A stretch of DNA of 64,000 nucleotides from Streptomyces sp. ICBB 8177 (GCF_003144095.1 NZ_NSKH01000002.1:135024-199023); one strand, 5' to 3'; positions 1 through 8,575 are shown, numbered from the stretch's first letter. Translations and numbers: made by a program. The notes: generated by a model not told the origin, from the sequence alone.

Positions 1-41
1 TGGGACGGGCCCCGGGGGGCGTACGGGGGCGCGGGGGGCGG

Positions 42-350
42 CTAGACCGCCATCCCGTACACGATGGTGAACAGGGTGCCGAGCGAGCCGATGATGAACA
101 CGCCGGTCAGCCCGGCGATGATCAGACCCTTACCCTGCTCGGCGCTGAACGTATCGCGCAGCGCCGTGGCGCCGATGCGTTGTTTCGCCGCTCCCCAGAT
201 GGCGATGGCCAGGCACAGCAGGATCGCGACGGCCATGACGACCTCGACCATCACCCGTGCTTCGTTCCCAAGGTTGCCGAAGGGACCCCAGTTTGGCGCG
301 ATACCGCCGATGATGGTGTTGATGTCGCCCTTCGAGGCTGCCAGGAACAT
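42..350 (-). CDS. Small two-helix membrane protein, possible VirB2/TrbC-like subunit
   Basis: A 102-residue protein has two long hydrophobic segments (about residues 35-55 and 78-100) joined by a short charged loop. It has no enzymatic motif. The ATG at 350 is preferred over the ATG at 371 because a GGTGAG element lies just upstream of it. Size and two-helix topology resemble VirB2/TrbC pilin-type subunits. The divergent neighbour is a lytic transglycosylase/NlpC protein, the kind of wall-opening enzyme that accompanies type IV secretion genes. In streptomycetes this place is taken by a conserved chromosomal cluster of membrane and ATPase proteins, as I recall it. The pilin-like role is inference; the membrane topology is seen directly. 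Confidence 0.7.
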   Translation of the reverse strand: MFLAASKGDINTIIGGIAPNWGPFGNLGNEARVMVEVVMAVAILLCLAIAIWGAAKQRIGATALRDTFSAEQGKGLIIAGLTGVFIIGSLGTLFTIVYGMAV

Positions 351-640
351 GGATAACTCACCGCCCCGCATGATCAGTTGGGTCCCGCGCAGGGTGCAGG
401 GGACCAGACTCTATATTGGCCGACAATGTCGCCGCCGGATGTCGACCGGACGACTTTCTCGGCGGATTCCCGGTGTGATCCGCGACCTGCCGTCCACACT
501 GGTGCGCGGAACCATGATGCGGACGCGTGTCCGACAGGTGTCCGAAGGGGGCCGGGGACCTTACTGTGTGTATCACGGGTGCTAGCACAGAGCAACGACG
601 CTGGTGATCAGGGGTCAGGAGAGCGAGGGAGGGGCGGCCG

Positions 641-1669
641 ATGGGCGGGCTCGGCGGTACCGCGCGCAGGACCTGGCTCGTCGTCACCGTCGGCGTGGGA
701 GCGTGCCTTTCGTTCCTCGTGTTGCTGGTCGTGGGCACCTACTCGGCCGCCGCCTCGCTGGCCGGCAGTGCCGAGGGGGCGGTCGGCCTCGCCCCGGGCG
801 CGGTGCCCGAGGTCTACGTGTCGCTGGTGGAGAAGTGGGGCGGGCTGTGCCCGGCGCTGTCCCCGCCGCTGCTTGCGGCGCAGTTGTACCAGGAGAGCGG
901 CTGGAACCCGAACGCGGTCAGCGGCGCGGACGCGGAGGGCATCGCGCAGTTCATCCCCGGCACCTGGGCGACGCACGGCTTCGACGCGGACGGCGACGGG
1001 AAGGCCGACGTGTGGGACCCGGGCGACGCGATCCCCTCCGCCGCCTCCTACGACTGCCAGCTCGCGCAGGACGTGAAGAACGTTCCCGGCAACACCACCG
1101 ACAACATGCTGGCCGCCTACAACGCGGGCGCCTACGCGGTCATCCAGTTCGACGGCGTGCCGCCGTACGGCGAGACGCAGAACTACGTGCGGCGCATCAC
1201 CACGCTGGCGCAGAGCTTCACCGCGCCCACCTCCACGCTCGCGCCGTCGCAGCAGGCCGCGGGCGCCATCTACTTCGCGCAGTCCAAGCTGGGCACGCCG
1301 TACCTGTGGGGCGGCACCGGCACCGCGGCGGACGGCGGGCGGTTCGACTGCTCGGGGCTGACGCAGGCCGCGTACAAGTCGGTCGGGATCACCCTGCCGC
1401 GGGTCGCCAACGACCAGTGGAACGCCGGACCGCACCCGACGCGCAGTCAACTCCTCCCCGGTGATCTGGTGTTCTTCGCCACCGATCTGTCGGATCCGCG
1501 CACCATCCACCACGTCGGGATCTACGTGGGCGGCGGCTACATGATCGACGCGCCGCACACCGGCGCTACGATTCGGTTCGACCCGATCGACGAGGCGGAC
1601 TACATCGGGGCGACCCGGGTGACGCAGGCCGGTGCTCAGGCACTCCCGACCGACACCCCGTCGTCGTGA
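641..1669 (+). CDS. Bifunctional lytic transglycosylase / NlpC-P60 peptidase
   Basis: This 342-residue membrane-anchored wall hydrolase has one N-terminal transmembrane segment (about 12-36). A soluble lytic transglycosylase domain follows (about 60-190). Its probable catalytic Glu85 lies in YQESGW, and the GIAQFIPGTW and AAYNAG motifs of the fold are present. The segment DADGDGKADVWDP (about 115-127) looks calcium-binding. A C-terminal NlpC/P60 domain (about 205-330) carries Cys237 in FDCSGL and His291 in HHVGIYVGG. The protein should cleave both glycan and stem peptide of peptidoglycan. Similar two-domain enzymes are found with conjugation systems, which suits the neighbouring small membrane protein. 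A GGGAGGGG Shine-Dalgarno precedes the ATG. Confidence 0.9.
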   Translation: MGGLGGTARRTWLVVTVGVGACLSFLVLLVVGTYSAAASLAGSAEGAVGLAPGAVPEVYVSLVEKWGGLCPALSPPLLAAQLYQESGWNPNAVSGADAEGIAQFIPGTWATHGFDADGDGKADVWDPGDAIPSAASYDCQLAQDVKNVPGNTTDNMLAAYNAGAYAVIQFDGVPPYGETQNYVRRITTLAQSFTAPTSTLAPSQQAAGAIYFAQSKLGTPYLWGGTGTAADGGRFDCSGLTQAAYKSVGITLPRVANDQWNAGPHPTRSQLLPGDLVFFATDLSDPRTIHHVGIYVGGGYMIDAPHTGATIRFDPIDEADYIGATRVTQAGAQALPTDTPSS

Positions 1670-1884
1670 GACCGTCACTCCACCGTCATGACAGAGAGTC
1701 AGGCTCTGGCCCTGGCAGGTGGCGTGCGGTATCCCTTCGATAACTTCCTGGCGATCTTCCGGTAAGGGCGGAACCCTCGGCGCCGGAAACCCCGTTCAAT
1801 GGATGCCGTGCGACAACGATGCCGCACGAGTACCGCGGGGGTTGGCAGCGGGGGCGATGACGACCGGTGTGAGGGGTGTCCAGG

Positions 1885-2598
1885 ATGGAAGAGCTGGCGT
1901 TCGACGGCTCCAGCCCCGATGTCGGAGTGCTCGTCAAGCTCAACGGCCTGGCACGGCTCGCCCCCGGCTGGCTCGATCACCTCGCTCGGCTGCTGGGTGA
2001 GTACGGGATGCCCGCGGCATCGGTGGCGCTGGTGCTGTGGTGTTGGTGGCGGGTGGCCAGGCGTCAGGGCGACGACGCGCCCGCGGCGGTCGCCGGGGTG
2101 GTGTGGTCCGCGCTCGCCGCGCTGATCGCACTGGGCCTGAGCGTGCCGATCCGTCAGGTGGTGCAGCGGCCGCGGCCCCTCGACGGCCAGCAGAACCTGT
2201 ATGTGCTGGTCCGCGGCACGTCGAAGTTCTCCTTCGTCAACGACCACTCCACGCTGGCCATGGCGATCGGCGTGGGGCTGTTCATGGTGCACCGCAGGGC
2301 CGGGCTGCTCGGCATAGGGCTCGCGGCCGTCGAGGGCTTCCTGCGGGTCTTCCTCGGCGTCAACTACCCCACCGACGTGATCGGCGGCTGGGCGCTGGGC
2401 ACCGCCGCCGCGTTGCTGCTGGCCCCGCTGGCGACGCTGGGTCTGGTCCCGCTGACCCGGGCGCTCGGCCGGGGCCCGGCGGGCACGCTGGTGCGCTCCG
2501 CCCGGCACCCGGTCCGCAAACGGGCGCTGGGCGTGTGGGGCGACACGGTGGACCCGGTGCGCGACGCGGCGGCCTGCGACAAGGACCTGGCCGCGTAA
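1885..2598 (+). CDS. PAP2-superfamily membrane protein with degenerate active site
   Basis: This 237-residue multi-pass protein has the PAP2 (type 2 phosphatidic acid phosphatase) layout. Motif 1 is represented by RQVVQRPRP (90-98), motif 2 by FSFVNDHST (115-123) and motif 3 by RVFLGVNYPTD (154-164). In active members motif 2 reads PSGH or PSDH and motif 3 reads GVHYP, where the His is the nucleophile. Here the nucleophile position is Asn160 and the PS of motif 2 is VN. Undecaprenyl-pyrophosphate-type phosphatase activity is therefore doubtful. The ATG at 1885 sits 8 nt after GAGGGG; the in-frame GTG at 1876 overlaps that element and is less likely. Confidence 0.85.
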   Translation: MEELAFDGSSPDVGVLVKLNGLARLAPGWLDHLARLLGEYGMPAASVALVLWCWWRVARRQGDDAPAAVAGVVWSALAALIALGLSVPIRQVVQRPRPLDGQQNLYVLVRGTSKFSFVNDHSTLAMAIGVGLFMVHRRAGLLGIGLAAVEGFLRVFLGVNYPTDVIGGWALGTAAALLLAPLATLGLVPLTRALGRGPAGTLVRSARHPVRKRALGVWGDTVDPVRDAAACDKDLAA

Positions 2599-2623
2599 CG
2601 GCCACCGCACCGGGGCCGGCGGT

Positions 2624-4171
2624 TCACAGCGCCTGCGGGAAGTCGAAGACGCGGTTCGGGTCGTACTGCCGCTTGAGCGCGGTCAGCCGGGCGGCGGCCG
2701 GGCCGTAGTACGCCTGGCGCCAGTTGGTCAGCGACGGGTCGGTGTAGTTCTGGTAGGCGGCGCCCGAGGCGTACGGGCGCATCGCCGTCCACAGCCCGTT
2801 CAGCCAACTGGTGCCGCTCAGGGCGTCGGAGGCGATGTACTGCGCCAGGAACCGCGAGGTGCGGTGGACGAACGCGGTCGAGCCGACCGGCACCCGGTTG
2901 ACCGCGCCGCCCAGCGCGGTGAGCGCCACCGAGCCCGCGCCCCCGCCGCGCCGCGAGCGCAGCGCCGCCACCTGGGCGACCAGCGCGGCGGCACCGGCGG
3001 CGCTCAGCGAGCGGTCGTAGAAGTCGGAGCGGGCGGTGTACGTCTCGCGGCCCAGTTGCCCGTTGGCGGTCCTGCCGGGGGTCGGGCCGGGCAGGTGGCA
3101 CTGGGACGGGGTGCGGTCGGTACAGCCCGCGTAGGCGTTCATCGCGTCGAGGTAGGCGTGGCGGCGCAGCGAGACGCTGGAGGCAGGGCCGATCCGGTCG
3201 GCCAGCCGGTCGACCGCGTTGAGCAGGTCGCCGTAGGAGCCCAGGGAGAACGCGGCGAGCGACAGGGTGGGGGAGCCGCCGGGCGCGCAGTCCAGGTGCA
3301 GCGACGACCAGATCTCGTCGGGCAGGCCCGGGCCCCACTCCTGCCAGGCCGCGATCGCCTGCGCCGCCTTGGCCCAGGGCCAGGTCAGGTAGCCGGTGAC
3401 GCAGGCCGGCGCGGGGTGGGTGCGGTAGGAGAGCTGGGTGACCACGCCGAACTGGCCGTTGCCGGCGCCGCGCAGGGCCCAGAACAGGTCGGTGTTGGTG
3501 TGCGCGTCCGCGCGCAGGGTCCTGCCGTCGGCTGTGACCAGGGTGGCGGAGGTGAGGTTGTCGCAGGTCAGACCGTAGGCGCGGGCGGCGACGCCGTGGC
3601 CGCCGCCGAGGGTGAGCCCGGAGACGCCGACGGTCGGGCAGGACCCGGCGGGTATCGTCACGCCGCGCGCGCCCAGGGTGTTGTAGACATCGATGAGCTT
3701 GGCGCCCGCGCCGACCGTGGCGGCGCCGGAGGAGACGCTGATCCCGGCCATCTTGGAGACGTCGACGACCAGGCGGCCGCTGCCGGAGGACCAGCCCGCG
3801 TAGGAGTGGCCGCCGTTGCGTATGGAGACCGGGACCTTGGCACGGCGGGCGAAGGCCAGGCACTCGGCGATGTCGGGGGCACCGGTGACGTAGGCGATCC
3901 CGGCGGGGCGCTGGCCGTCGTAGCGGGTGTTGTACAGCTTGCGGCCGGTGTCGTAGTCCGCGTCGCCGGGGCGGACCAGGGTGCCGTGCAGCCCGCGGGC
4001 GAGCGCGGTCCAGTCGGCCGGCGCGGCGTTGCCGGAGGTCGCGGTGGCGCGTTGCGCGGGCAGGGTGGCGGCGGCGGTGGCGGTCGAGGCGCCCCGGCCT
4101 CCGCAGGCGCTCAGCAGCCCTCCGGCCGTCAGGGCGGCGCCGCTGCGCAGTACGGTCCGGCGGTCGGCCAT
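2624..4171 (-). CDS. Tat-exported FAD-binding (BBE-type) oxidoreductase lipoprotein
   Basis: A 515-residue flavoprotein of the berberine-bridge-enzyme type. The N-terminus (MADRRTVLRSG) is a twin-arginine signal followed by a lipobox LSAC with Cys23, so it is probably exported folded and lipid-anchored. The FAD-binding PCMH domain contains RNGGHSYAG, whose His is the usual 8-alpha-histidyl flavin attachment site. GSCPTVG carries the Cys typical of bicovalent flavinylation. The C-terminus NRVFDFPQAL is the canonical end of the BBE domain. The family oxidises sugars or specialised metabolites; the substrate is unknown. The ATG at 4171 is chosen because the signal peptide begins there; the long upstream extension has no such features. 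Confidence 0.88.
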   Translation of the reverse strand: MADRRTVLRSGAALTAGGLLSACGGRGASTATAAATLPAQRATATSGNAAPADWTALARGLHGTLVRPGDADYDTGRKLYNTRYDGQRPAGIAYVTGAPDIAECLAFARRAKVPVSIRNGGHSYAGWSSGSGRLVVDVSKMAGISVSSGAATVGAGAKLIDVYNTLGARGVTIPAGSCPTVGVSGLTLGGGHGVAARAYGLTCDNLTSATLVTADGRTLRADAHTNTDLFWALRGAGNGQFGVVTQLSYRTHPAPACVTGYLTWPWAKAAQAIAAWQEWGPGLPDEIWSSLHLDCAPGGSPTLSLAAFSLGSYGDLLNAVDRLADRIGPASSVSLRRHAYLDAMNAYAGCTDRTPSQCHLPGPTPGRTANGQLGRETYTARSDFYDRSLSAAGAAALVAQVAALRSRRGGGAGSVALTALGGAVNRVPVGSTAFVHRTSRFLAQYIASDALSGTSWLNGLWTAMRPYASGAAYQNYTDPSLTNWRQAYYGPAAARLTALKRQYDPNRVFDFPQAL

Positions 4172-4362
4172 GGGGCGTCTCCAACGGGTGATGGTTCGAA
4201 TGTGTGCACGGTGGGAGATGCGCGGGGGCGGCCCGGCGGTTCCTTCGCGCGTGCCCAGGCGCGCGGGCGTACGCCCCGAAGCGCGGTGCGAGTCGGGGGT
4301 GTTCGGTGGTCTTCGGGCCTGTCTGTCCCGGAGTGGGGGGAGTTGGCCGGTTTGACTCCGGC

Positions 4363-5286
4363 TCAGGCCAGTTCGCTCGCGAACGGGGGGTCGGCGCCGG
4401 GACGGGAGCAGGTGAGGGCGGCGGCCCGGGCGGCGAACGCCAGCGCCTCGCGCCACGCCTCCTCCTCCAGCGCGGCCACCGCCTCCGGGCCGAGCGCGTC
4501 GCGCGCGGCGAGCCAGTGCAGCAGGGCGGCGTTGACCGTGTCCCCGGCGCCGATCGTGTCGGCGACCGGCCCGGCGACGGCGTCGGCGCGCACGCGGCCG
4601 TGCCGGGTGAACGCGGTCAGCCCGCGCGCGCCCTCGGTGAGCACGACCGCCGCCGGGCCGCGCGTCAGCCACTCCTCACAGGCCTCGGCCGGATCGCCGC
4701 CGGCCAGCCAGGCCGCGTCGTCCGCCGACAGCTTCAGCAGGCCGACGTGCGGCAGCCAGGTCGCGAAGCGGCGCCGGTGGGCCGCGGCGTCCGGGATCAG
4801 GGCGGCCCGGATGTTGGGGTCGAGCACGGTCAGCGCGCCACACGCCGCCGCCCGGCGCAGCACCTGCTCGTACGCGCTCGCGCCCGGCTCCAGCGCCAAC
4901 GAGCAGGTGCCGAACGTGATCGCCCGCAGGCCCCGGGGCAGTTCGGCGGGCGCCTCGAAGAGGCGGTCGGCGGTGCCGCGCGCGTAGAAGGTGTACGAGG
5001 CGGAGCCCGCCGCGTCGAGCGTGGCGGCGGCCAGCGTCGTCGGCTCCGGGCCGCGCGCGACCGGCGAGGTGTCCACGCCCGCCGCGCGCAGCCCGTCCAA
5101 CAGCGCCTCGCCGTACGGATCGAGGGAGATTCGGGACAGGAACGCGACGGGCGTGCCGAGACGGCCCAGGGCCAGCGCCGTGTTGTACGGGCCGCCGCCG
5201 CGCCTCGGGTCGAGCGGCGCGAGCGCGCCCGGGCCGCGCGGGACCAGGTCGATCAGCGCTTCACCGGCCACCACGATCTTCGCCAT
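4363..5286 (-). CDS. PfkB-family carbohydrate kinase (fructokinase-like)
   Basis: This 307-residue ribokinase/PfkB-type kinase starts MAKIVVAGEALIDLVPRG, the standard first strand with the substrate-contacting Asp. It includes GGGPYNTALALGRLG (PfkB signature 1 region) and DTIGAGDTVNAALL (signature 2) with the catalytic Asp in GAGD. Length is normal. It should phosphorylate a sugar, most likely fructose, with ATP in the cytoplasm, but the specificity cannot be read. It lies alone, about 190 bp upstream of the oxidoreductase gene on the same strand. Confidence 0.87.
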   Translation of the reverse strand: MAKIVVAGEALIDLVPRGPGALAPLDPRRGGGPYNTALALGRLGTPVAFLSRISLDPYGEALLDGLRAAGVDTSPVARGPEPTTLAAATLDAAGSASYTFYARGTADRLFEAPAELPRGLRAITFGTCSLALEPGASAYEQVLRRAAACGALTVLDPNIRAALIPDAAAHRRRFATWLPHVGLLKLSADDAAWLAGGDPAEACEEWLTRGPAAVVLTEGARGLTAFTRHGRVRADAVAGPVADTIGAGDTVNAALLHWLAARDALGPEAVAALEEEAWREALAFAARAAALTCSRPGADPPFASELA

Positions 5287-5667
5287 GCCCCGCAGTCTCG
5301 CCTACCGGAAGGCGGTGCGGGCGGCCCGCCGGGGTGTCAGCGGGCGGCGGGCTGGGGCGAGGAGTGCTCGTCGGCGTCCTGCCGGGCCCGGTCGCGGGCT
5401 CTGCGGGCCGGTCCCGACCAGCCGCAGGTGCACCGCGCGTACGCGAAGGCGCCGCGCTCGGCGGTGTGGGTGCGATGGGTGGGTGCCTCGGAACGTGCCT
5501 GCGGAGGGAGCACACCTCCACGCTACCCCGTCGATGCCGCGCGGATGCCCGGGGGGCCGGGCGAAATGGCCCGTACGTGCCATGCGCCCGGGGCGGCGCG
5601 CTCCCTAGGCTGGAGACCCGGTTTCCGTCGAGTTCCCGGACCGTTCCTGGACGAGGAGGTGGTGCAC
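5287..5667. other. Non-coding interval between divergent genes
   Basis: This 381-nt stretch separates the kinase gene from the small gene at 5668. No convincing gene is seen; the open frames are antisense-like and lack start sites with Shine-Dalgarno elements. A TAGGCT at 5606-5611 is a plausible -10 element for the small gene at 5668, giving a leader of about 50 nt. Confidence 0.4.
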
Positions 5668-5856
5668 GTGGCGTCGTCGCCCGGATCGCAGGTGGCGGAT
5701 CATCAGGACCGCGTGGCCCTCGCCGAGATCGAGCTGTGCGGCGAGCTGATGATCGCGGCGTCGGCGGTCGGTGAAGGACGGCTGAGCTTCGCCCGCATCG
5801 ACGAGGTGCTGGAGGTCGGCCGGGCGGAACCGCCCGAGCCGTGCCGGCTGCGATAG
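5668..5856 (+). CDS. Small conserved hypothetical protein (62 aa)
   Basis: A GTG-started frame encodes 62 residues beginning MASSPGSQVADHQD. The core is ALAEIELCGELMIAASA, probably a helix, followed by RLSFARIDEVLEV. A strong Shine-Dalgarno GAGGAGG ends 8 nt before the GTG; GTG codons at 5659 and 5662 are alternatives. I recall the ELCGELMIAAS core from short, unassigned streptomycete proteins, but have no functional information. It is transcribed divergently from the sugar kinase and convergently with csoR. The single Cys is not part of a recognisable metal motif. Confidence 0.72.
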   Translation: MASSPGSQVADHQDRVALAEIELCGELMIAASAVGEGRLSFARIDEVLEVGRAEPPEPCRLR

Positions 5857-5887
5857 CCGCGCGCCGTCCCGGTCGCGGGCGAGGGGG

Positions 5888-6259
5888 TCAGGCGCGCAGC
5901 AGGCGGGCGATGGCGGCGGTCGCCTCGGCGACCTTGGCGTCCGCCTCGGGACCGCCCTTGGCCGCGGCGTCCGCGACGCAGTGCCCCAGGTGCTCCTCCA
6001 GCAGTTGCAGCGCGAAGGCCTGGAGCGCCTTGGTGCCCGCGGAGACCTGGGTGAGGATGTCGATGCAGTAGACGTCCTCCTCGACCATCCGCTGGAGCCC
6101 GCGGACCTGGCCCTCGATCCGGCGCAGCCGCTTGAGGTGCTGGTCCTTGCGGCCGCTGTAGCCGTGCGGTCCGGCCGGGGACCCGGCGGCGGCATGCCGG
6201 ACCTCCGCGGCCGCCGTGGCGTCCGGTCCGCCCGGCGCCGTCGTCTCCCCGTGCGTCAT
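5888..6259 (-). CDS. csoR: CsoR-family copper-sensing repressor
   Basis: A 123-residue all-helical DUF156/CsoR repressor. The copper ligands of the family are present: Cys65 in EDVYCIDILTQ, then His90 and Cys94 in EEHLGHCV. The basic segment KRLRRIEGQVRGLQRM precedes them. In CsoR, Cu(I) binding releases DNA. The ATG at 6259 is chosen over upstream starts because the operator at 6307-6325 lies beyond it and the family N-terminus is short and disordered. No copper exporter or chaperone is adjacent, so regulation in trans plus autoregulation is expected, as known for the S. lividans orthologue. Confidence 0.93.
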   Translation of the reverse strand: MTHGETTAPGGPDATAAAEVRHAAAGSPAGPHGYSGRKDQHLKRLRRIEGQVRGLQRMVEEDVYCIDILTQVSAGTKALQAFALQLLEEHLGHCVADAAAKGGPEADAKVAEATAAIARLLRA

Positions 6260-6306
6260 GACGCCCTCCGTCCCCCGTCGCATGCCCCGTCGCATCCCAT
6301 GCCCGT

Positions 6307-6325
6307 TATACCCCCTACGGGTATA
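6307..6325. promoter_or_regulatory. CsoR operator
   Basis: A perfect inverted repeat TATACCC-CCTAC-GGGTATA lies 48 nt upstream of the csoR start. It matches the GC-tract-flanked TATACCC palindrome bound by CsoR proteins. The location suggests autoregulation; it could also affect the rightward gene at 6470. Confidence 0.85.
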
Positions 6326-6469
6326 TGGTACCGAATCGGTCCCGGGTTCGACCCCCCACCTGTATGGAGCACTCTGCCCTATGGGCGACACTGGTGAACG
6401 CCGGTTCGCCCTGGCACGGCGATGCGCCTAGCATCGTCGGGACCGCCCCCAGCACCCAGAGGACTCCCA

Positions 6470-7090
6470 GTGCGCCTTCGTCTGACCCCCCGGGAGACGA
6501 GCTTCTACGACATGTTCGCCGCGTCAGCGGACAACATCGTCACCGGCTCGAAACTCCTGATGGAACTGCTCGGGGCCGACACCTCCGCGCGGGCCGAGAT
6601 CGCCGACCGCATGCGTGCCGCCGAGCACGCGGGTGACGACGCGACGCACGCGATCTTCCACCAGCTCAACTCGTCGTTCATCACGCCGTTCGACCGCGAG
6701 GACATCTACACGCTCGCCGGGTCGCTCGACGACATCATGGACTACATGGAGGAGGCCGTCGACCTGGTCGTCCTCTACCAGATCGAGGAGCTGCCCAAGG
6801 GTGTCGAGCAGCAGATCGAGGTCCTGGCGCGGGCCGCGGAGCTGACCGCGGAGGCGATGCCCAACCTGCGCACGATGCGCAACCTGACCGAGTACTGGAT
6901 CGAGGTCAACCGCCTGGAGAACCAGGCCGACCAGATCCACCGCAAGCTGCTGGCGCACCTGTTCAACGGCAAGTACGAGGCCATGGACGTGCTCAAGCTC
7001 AAGCAGATCGTGGACGTCCTCGAAGAGGCGGCGGACGCCTTCGAGCACGTGGCCAACACGGTGGAGACCATCGCGGTCAAGGAGTCCTGA
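6470..7090 (+). CDS. DUF47 (PhoU-like) phosphate transport regulator
   Basis: A 206-residue, almost entirely helical protein of the DUF47/PhoU-like family, starting MRLRLTPRETSFYDMF. Conserved acidic motifs such as ADRMRAAEHAGDDATH and FDREDIYTLAGSLDDIMDYMEEA fit the metal-binding helical bundle. The family works with Pit-type phosphate transporters, modulating transport or signalling. Its stop lies 5 nt before the start of the pit gene, so the two are certainly co-transcribed. The GTG at 6470 is chosen because homology begins there and an AGAGGA element precedes it. Confidence 0.9.
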   Translation: MRLRLTPRETSFYDMFAASADNIVTGSKLLMELLGADTSARAEIADRMRAAEHAGDDATHAIFHQLNSSFITPFDREDIYTLAGSLDDIMDYMEEAVDLVVLYQIEELPKGVEQQIEVLARAAELTAEAMPNLRTMRNLTEYWIEVNRLENQADQIHRKLLAHLFNGKYEAMDVLKLKQIVDVLEEAADAFEHVANTVETIAVKES

Positions 7091-7095
7091 CCCAG

Positions 7096-8094
7096 GTGGA
7101 CACCTTCGCACTCGTCGTCGTTGTCGGCGTCGCGCTCGGCTTCACGTACACCAACGGCTTCCACGACTCCGCGAACGCCATCGCGACCTCGGTCTCCACC
7201 CGGGCGCTCACCCCCAAGGTGGCGCTCACCATGGCCGCGGTCATGAACGTCATCGGCGCGTTCATCGGCAGCGGCGTCGCCAAGACCGTCAGCAGCGGCA
7301 TCATCGACGCGCCCTCGGGGAACCGGGGGCTCGGCGTGCTGTTCGCCGCGCTGGTCGGGGCGGTCGTGTGGAACCTGGTCACCTGGTACTTCGGCCTGCC
7401 GTCCTCCTCCAGCCACGCGCTGCTGGGCGGCCTGGTCGGCGCGGCGCTCGCCGGGTCGGCCACCGTGCACTGGAACGGCGTGCTCGACAAGGTCATCCTT
7501 CCGATGATCATCTCGCCGGTCGTCGGCCTGATCGTGGGCTACCTGGTGATGGTGGCCATCCTGTGGATCTTCCGCAGGACCACCAATCCGCACCGCACCC
7601 GGCGCGGGTTCCGCGCGGCGCAGACCGTCTCGGCGGCGTCGATGGCGCTGGGGCACGGGTTGCAGGACGCGCAGAAGGCGATGGGCGTGGTCGTGCTGGC
7701 GCTGATCATCGCGGGCAAGGACACCGGCGGGGGCATCCCGATCTGGGTGAAGATCGTCTGCGCGCTGATGATGTCGCTGGGGACGTACGCGGGCGGCTGG
7801 CGCATCATGCGCACGCTCGGGCGGAAGATCATCCAGCTGGATCCGCCGCAGGCGTTCGCGGCGGAGGTCACCTCGTCGTCGATCCTCTACATCACGTCGT
7901 ACATCTTCAAGGCGCCGATCTCGACGACGCACGTGATCACGTCGGCGATCATGGGCGTGGGCGCGACGAAGCGGCTGAAGGCGGTGCGGTGGGGGGTCGC
8001 CAAGAACATCGTGCTCGGGTGGTTCATCACGATGCCGGCGGCGGCGGTGGTCGCCGCGCTGGCGTACTGGTGTGTTCGGGGCGTGTTCGGCTGA
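7096..8094 (+). CDS. pit: Low-affinity inorganic phosphate transporter (Pit family)
   Basis: A 332-residue polytopic membrane protein of the PiT family. It has the paired signature repeats: FTYTNGFHDSANAIATSVSTRAL near the N-terminus and the inverted counterpart MALGHGLQDAQKAMGV near residue 190. About nine to ten hydrophobic segments are visible. It imports metal-phosphate with protons at low affinity. The GTG start follows the DUF47 stop by 5 nt. Transcription converges on pstB and is stopped by a repeat array and a strong hairpin. Confidence 0.94.
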   Translation: MDTFALVVVVGVALGFTYTNGFHDSANAIATSVSTRALTPKVALTMAAVMNVIGAFIGSGVAKTVSSGIIDAPSGNRGLGVLFAALVGAVVWNLVTWYFGLPSSSSHALLGGLVGAALAGSATVHWNGVLDKVILPMIISPVVGLIVGYLVMVAILWIFRRTTNPHRTRRGFRAAQTVSAASMALGHGLQDAQKAMGVVVLALIIAGKDTGGGIPIWVKIVCALMMSLGTYAGGWRIMRTLGRKIIQLDPPQAFAAEVTSSSILYITSYIFKAPISTTHVITSAIMGVGATKRLKAVRWGVAKNIVLGWFITMPAAAVVAALAYWCVRGVFG

Positions 8095-8140
8095 GGTCCG
8101 TTCGCCCACCCACCCGCCCCGCGGGCCGGTGGGTGGCCCG

Positions 8141-8530
8141 GCCGCGGGGCTCCGCCCCGCACCCCACCGGAGGCTCCGCTCCCTGGACCCCCACGTCCTG
8201 CGCACTCCGCCGAGGCTCCGCCCCTGGGCCCTGACCTCGTGCGCACCCCGCCGGGGGCTCCGCCCCTGCGCCCCGACTCCGCTGCGTTCCACTAAGGCTC
8301 CGCCCCCTGGGCCCCCTCTTCCCCGGCACCCTGCCGGGGGTCCGCCCTCTGGGCCCCACGCCGCTGCGTTCCACTGAGTTCCGCCCCCTGGGCCCCGACC
8401 TCCTGGTCACTCCACCGGGAACTCGCCCCCGGGCCCCCACGTTGCCGCGTTCCACTGGGGGCTCCGCCCCCTGGGCCCCACTTTCTTACGTACTCCACCG
8501 GAGCTCCCGGCTCCCCAGCCCCTGCCGGGC
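8141..8530. repeat. Degenerate ~41-bp GC-rich tandem repeat array
   Basis: The 557-nt gap between pit and pstB contains about nine imperfect units of 40-43 bp. Each has a GGGGCTCCGCCCC-type core that can fold on itself, then CTGGGCCCC, a variable stretch, and an end resembling CACTCCACC or CGTTCCACT. The units diverge yet keep register. Open frames here are low-complexity artefacts of the repeat. Single GGCTCCGCCCC hairpins are common between streptomycete genes; a head-to-tail run this long is less usual. Likely role: serial transcription-termination or mRNA-stabilising hairpins. Confidence 0.8.
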
Positions 8531-8575
8531 CCCCTCCCTGGACAGCCCGAACTGACGGTGTCCGGCAACGCGATC

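Noticed and set aside
579-588. GTGCTAGCAC palindrome upstream of the transglycosylase gene
   Set aside because: A 10-bp palindrome alone is not significant and matches no site I can name.
2864-4987. 707-codon plus-strand open frame
   Set aside because: Antisense to the FAD oxidoreductase and kinase genes, whose motifs are clear on the other strand.
6400-6469. Possible PHO box (GTTCGCCCTGG) upstream of the DUF47-pit genes
   Set aside because: A single imperfect unit without a clear direct repeat.
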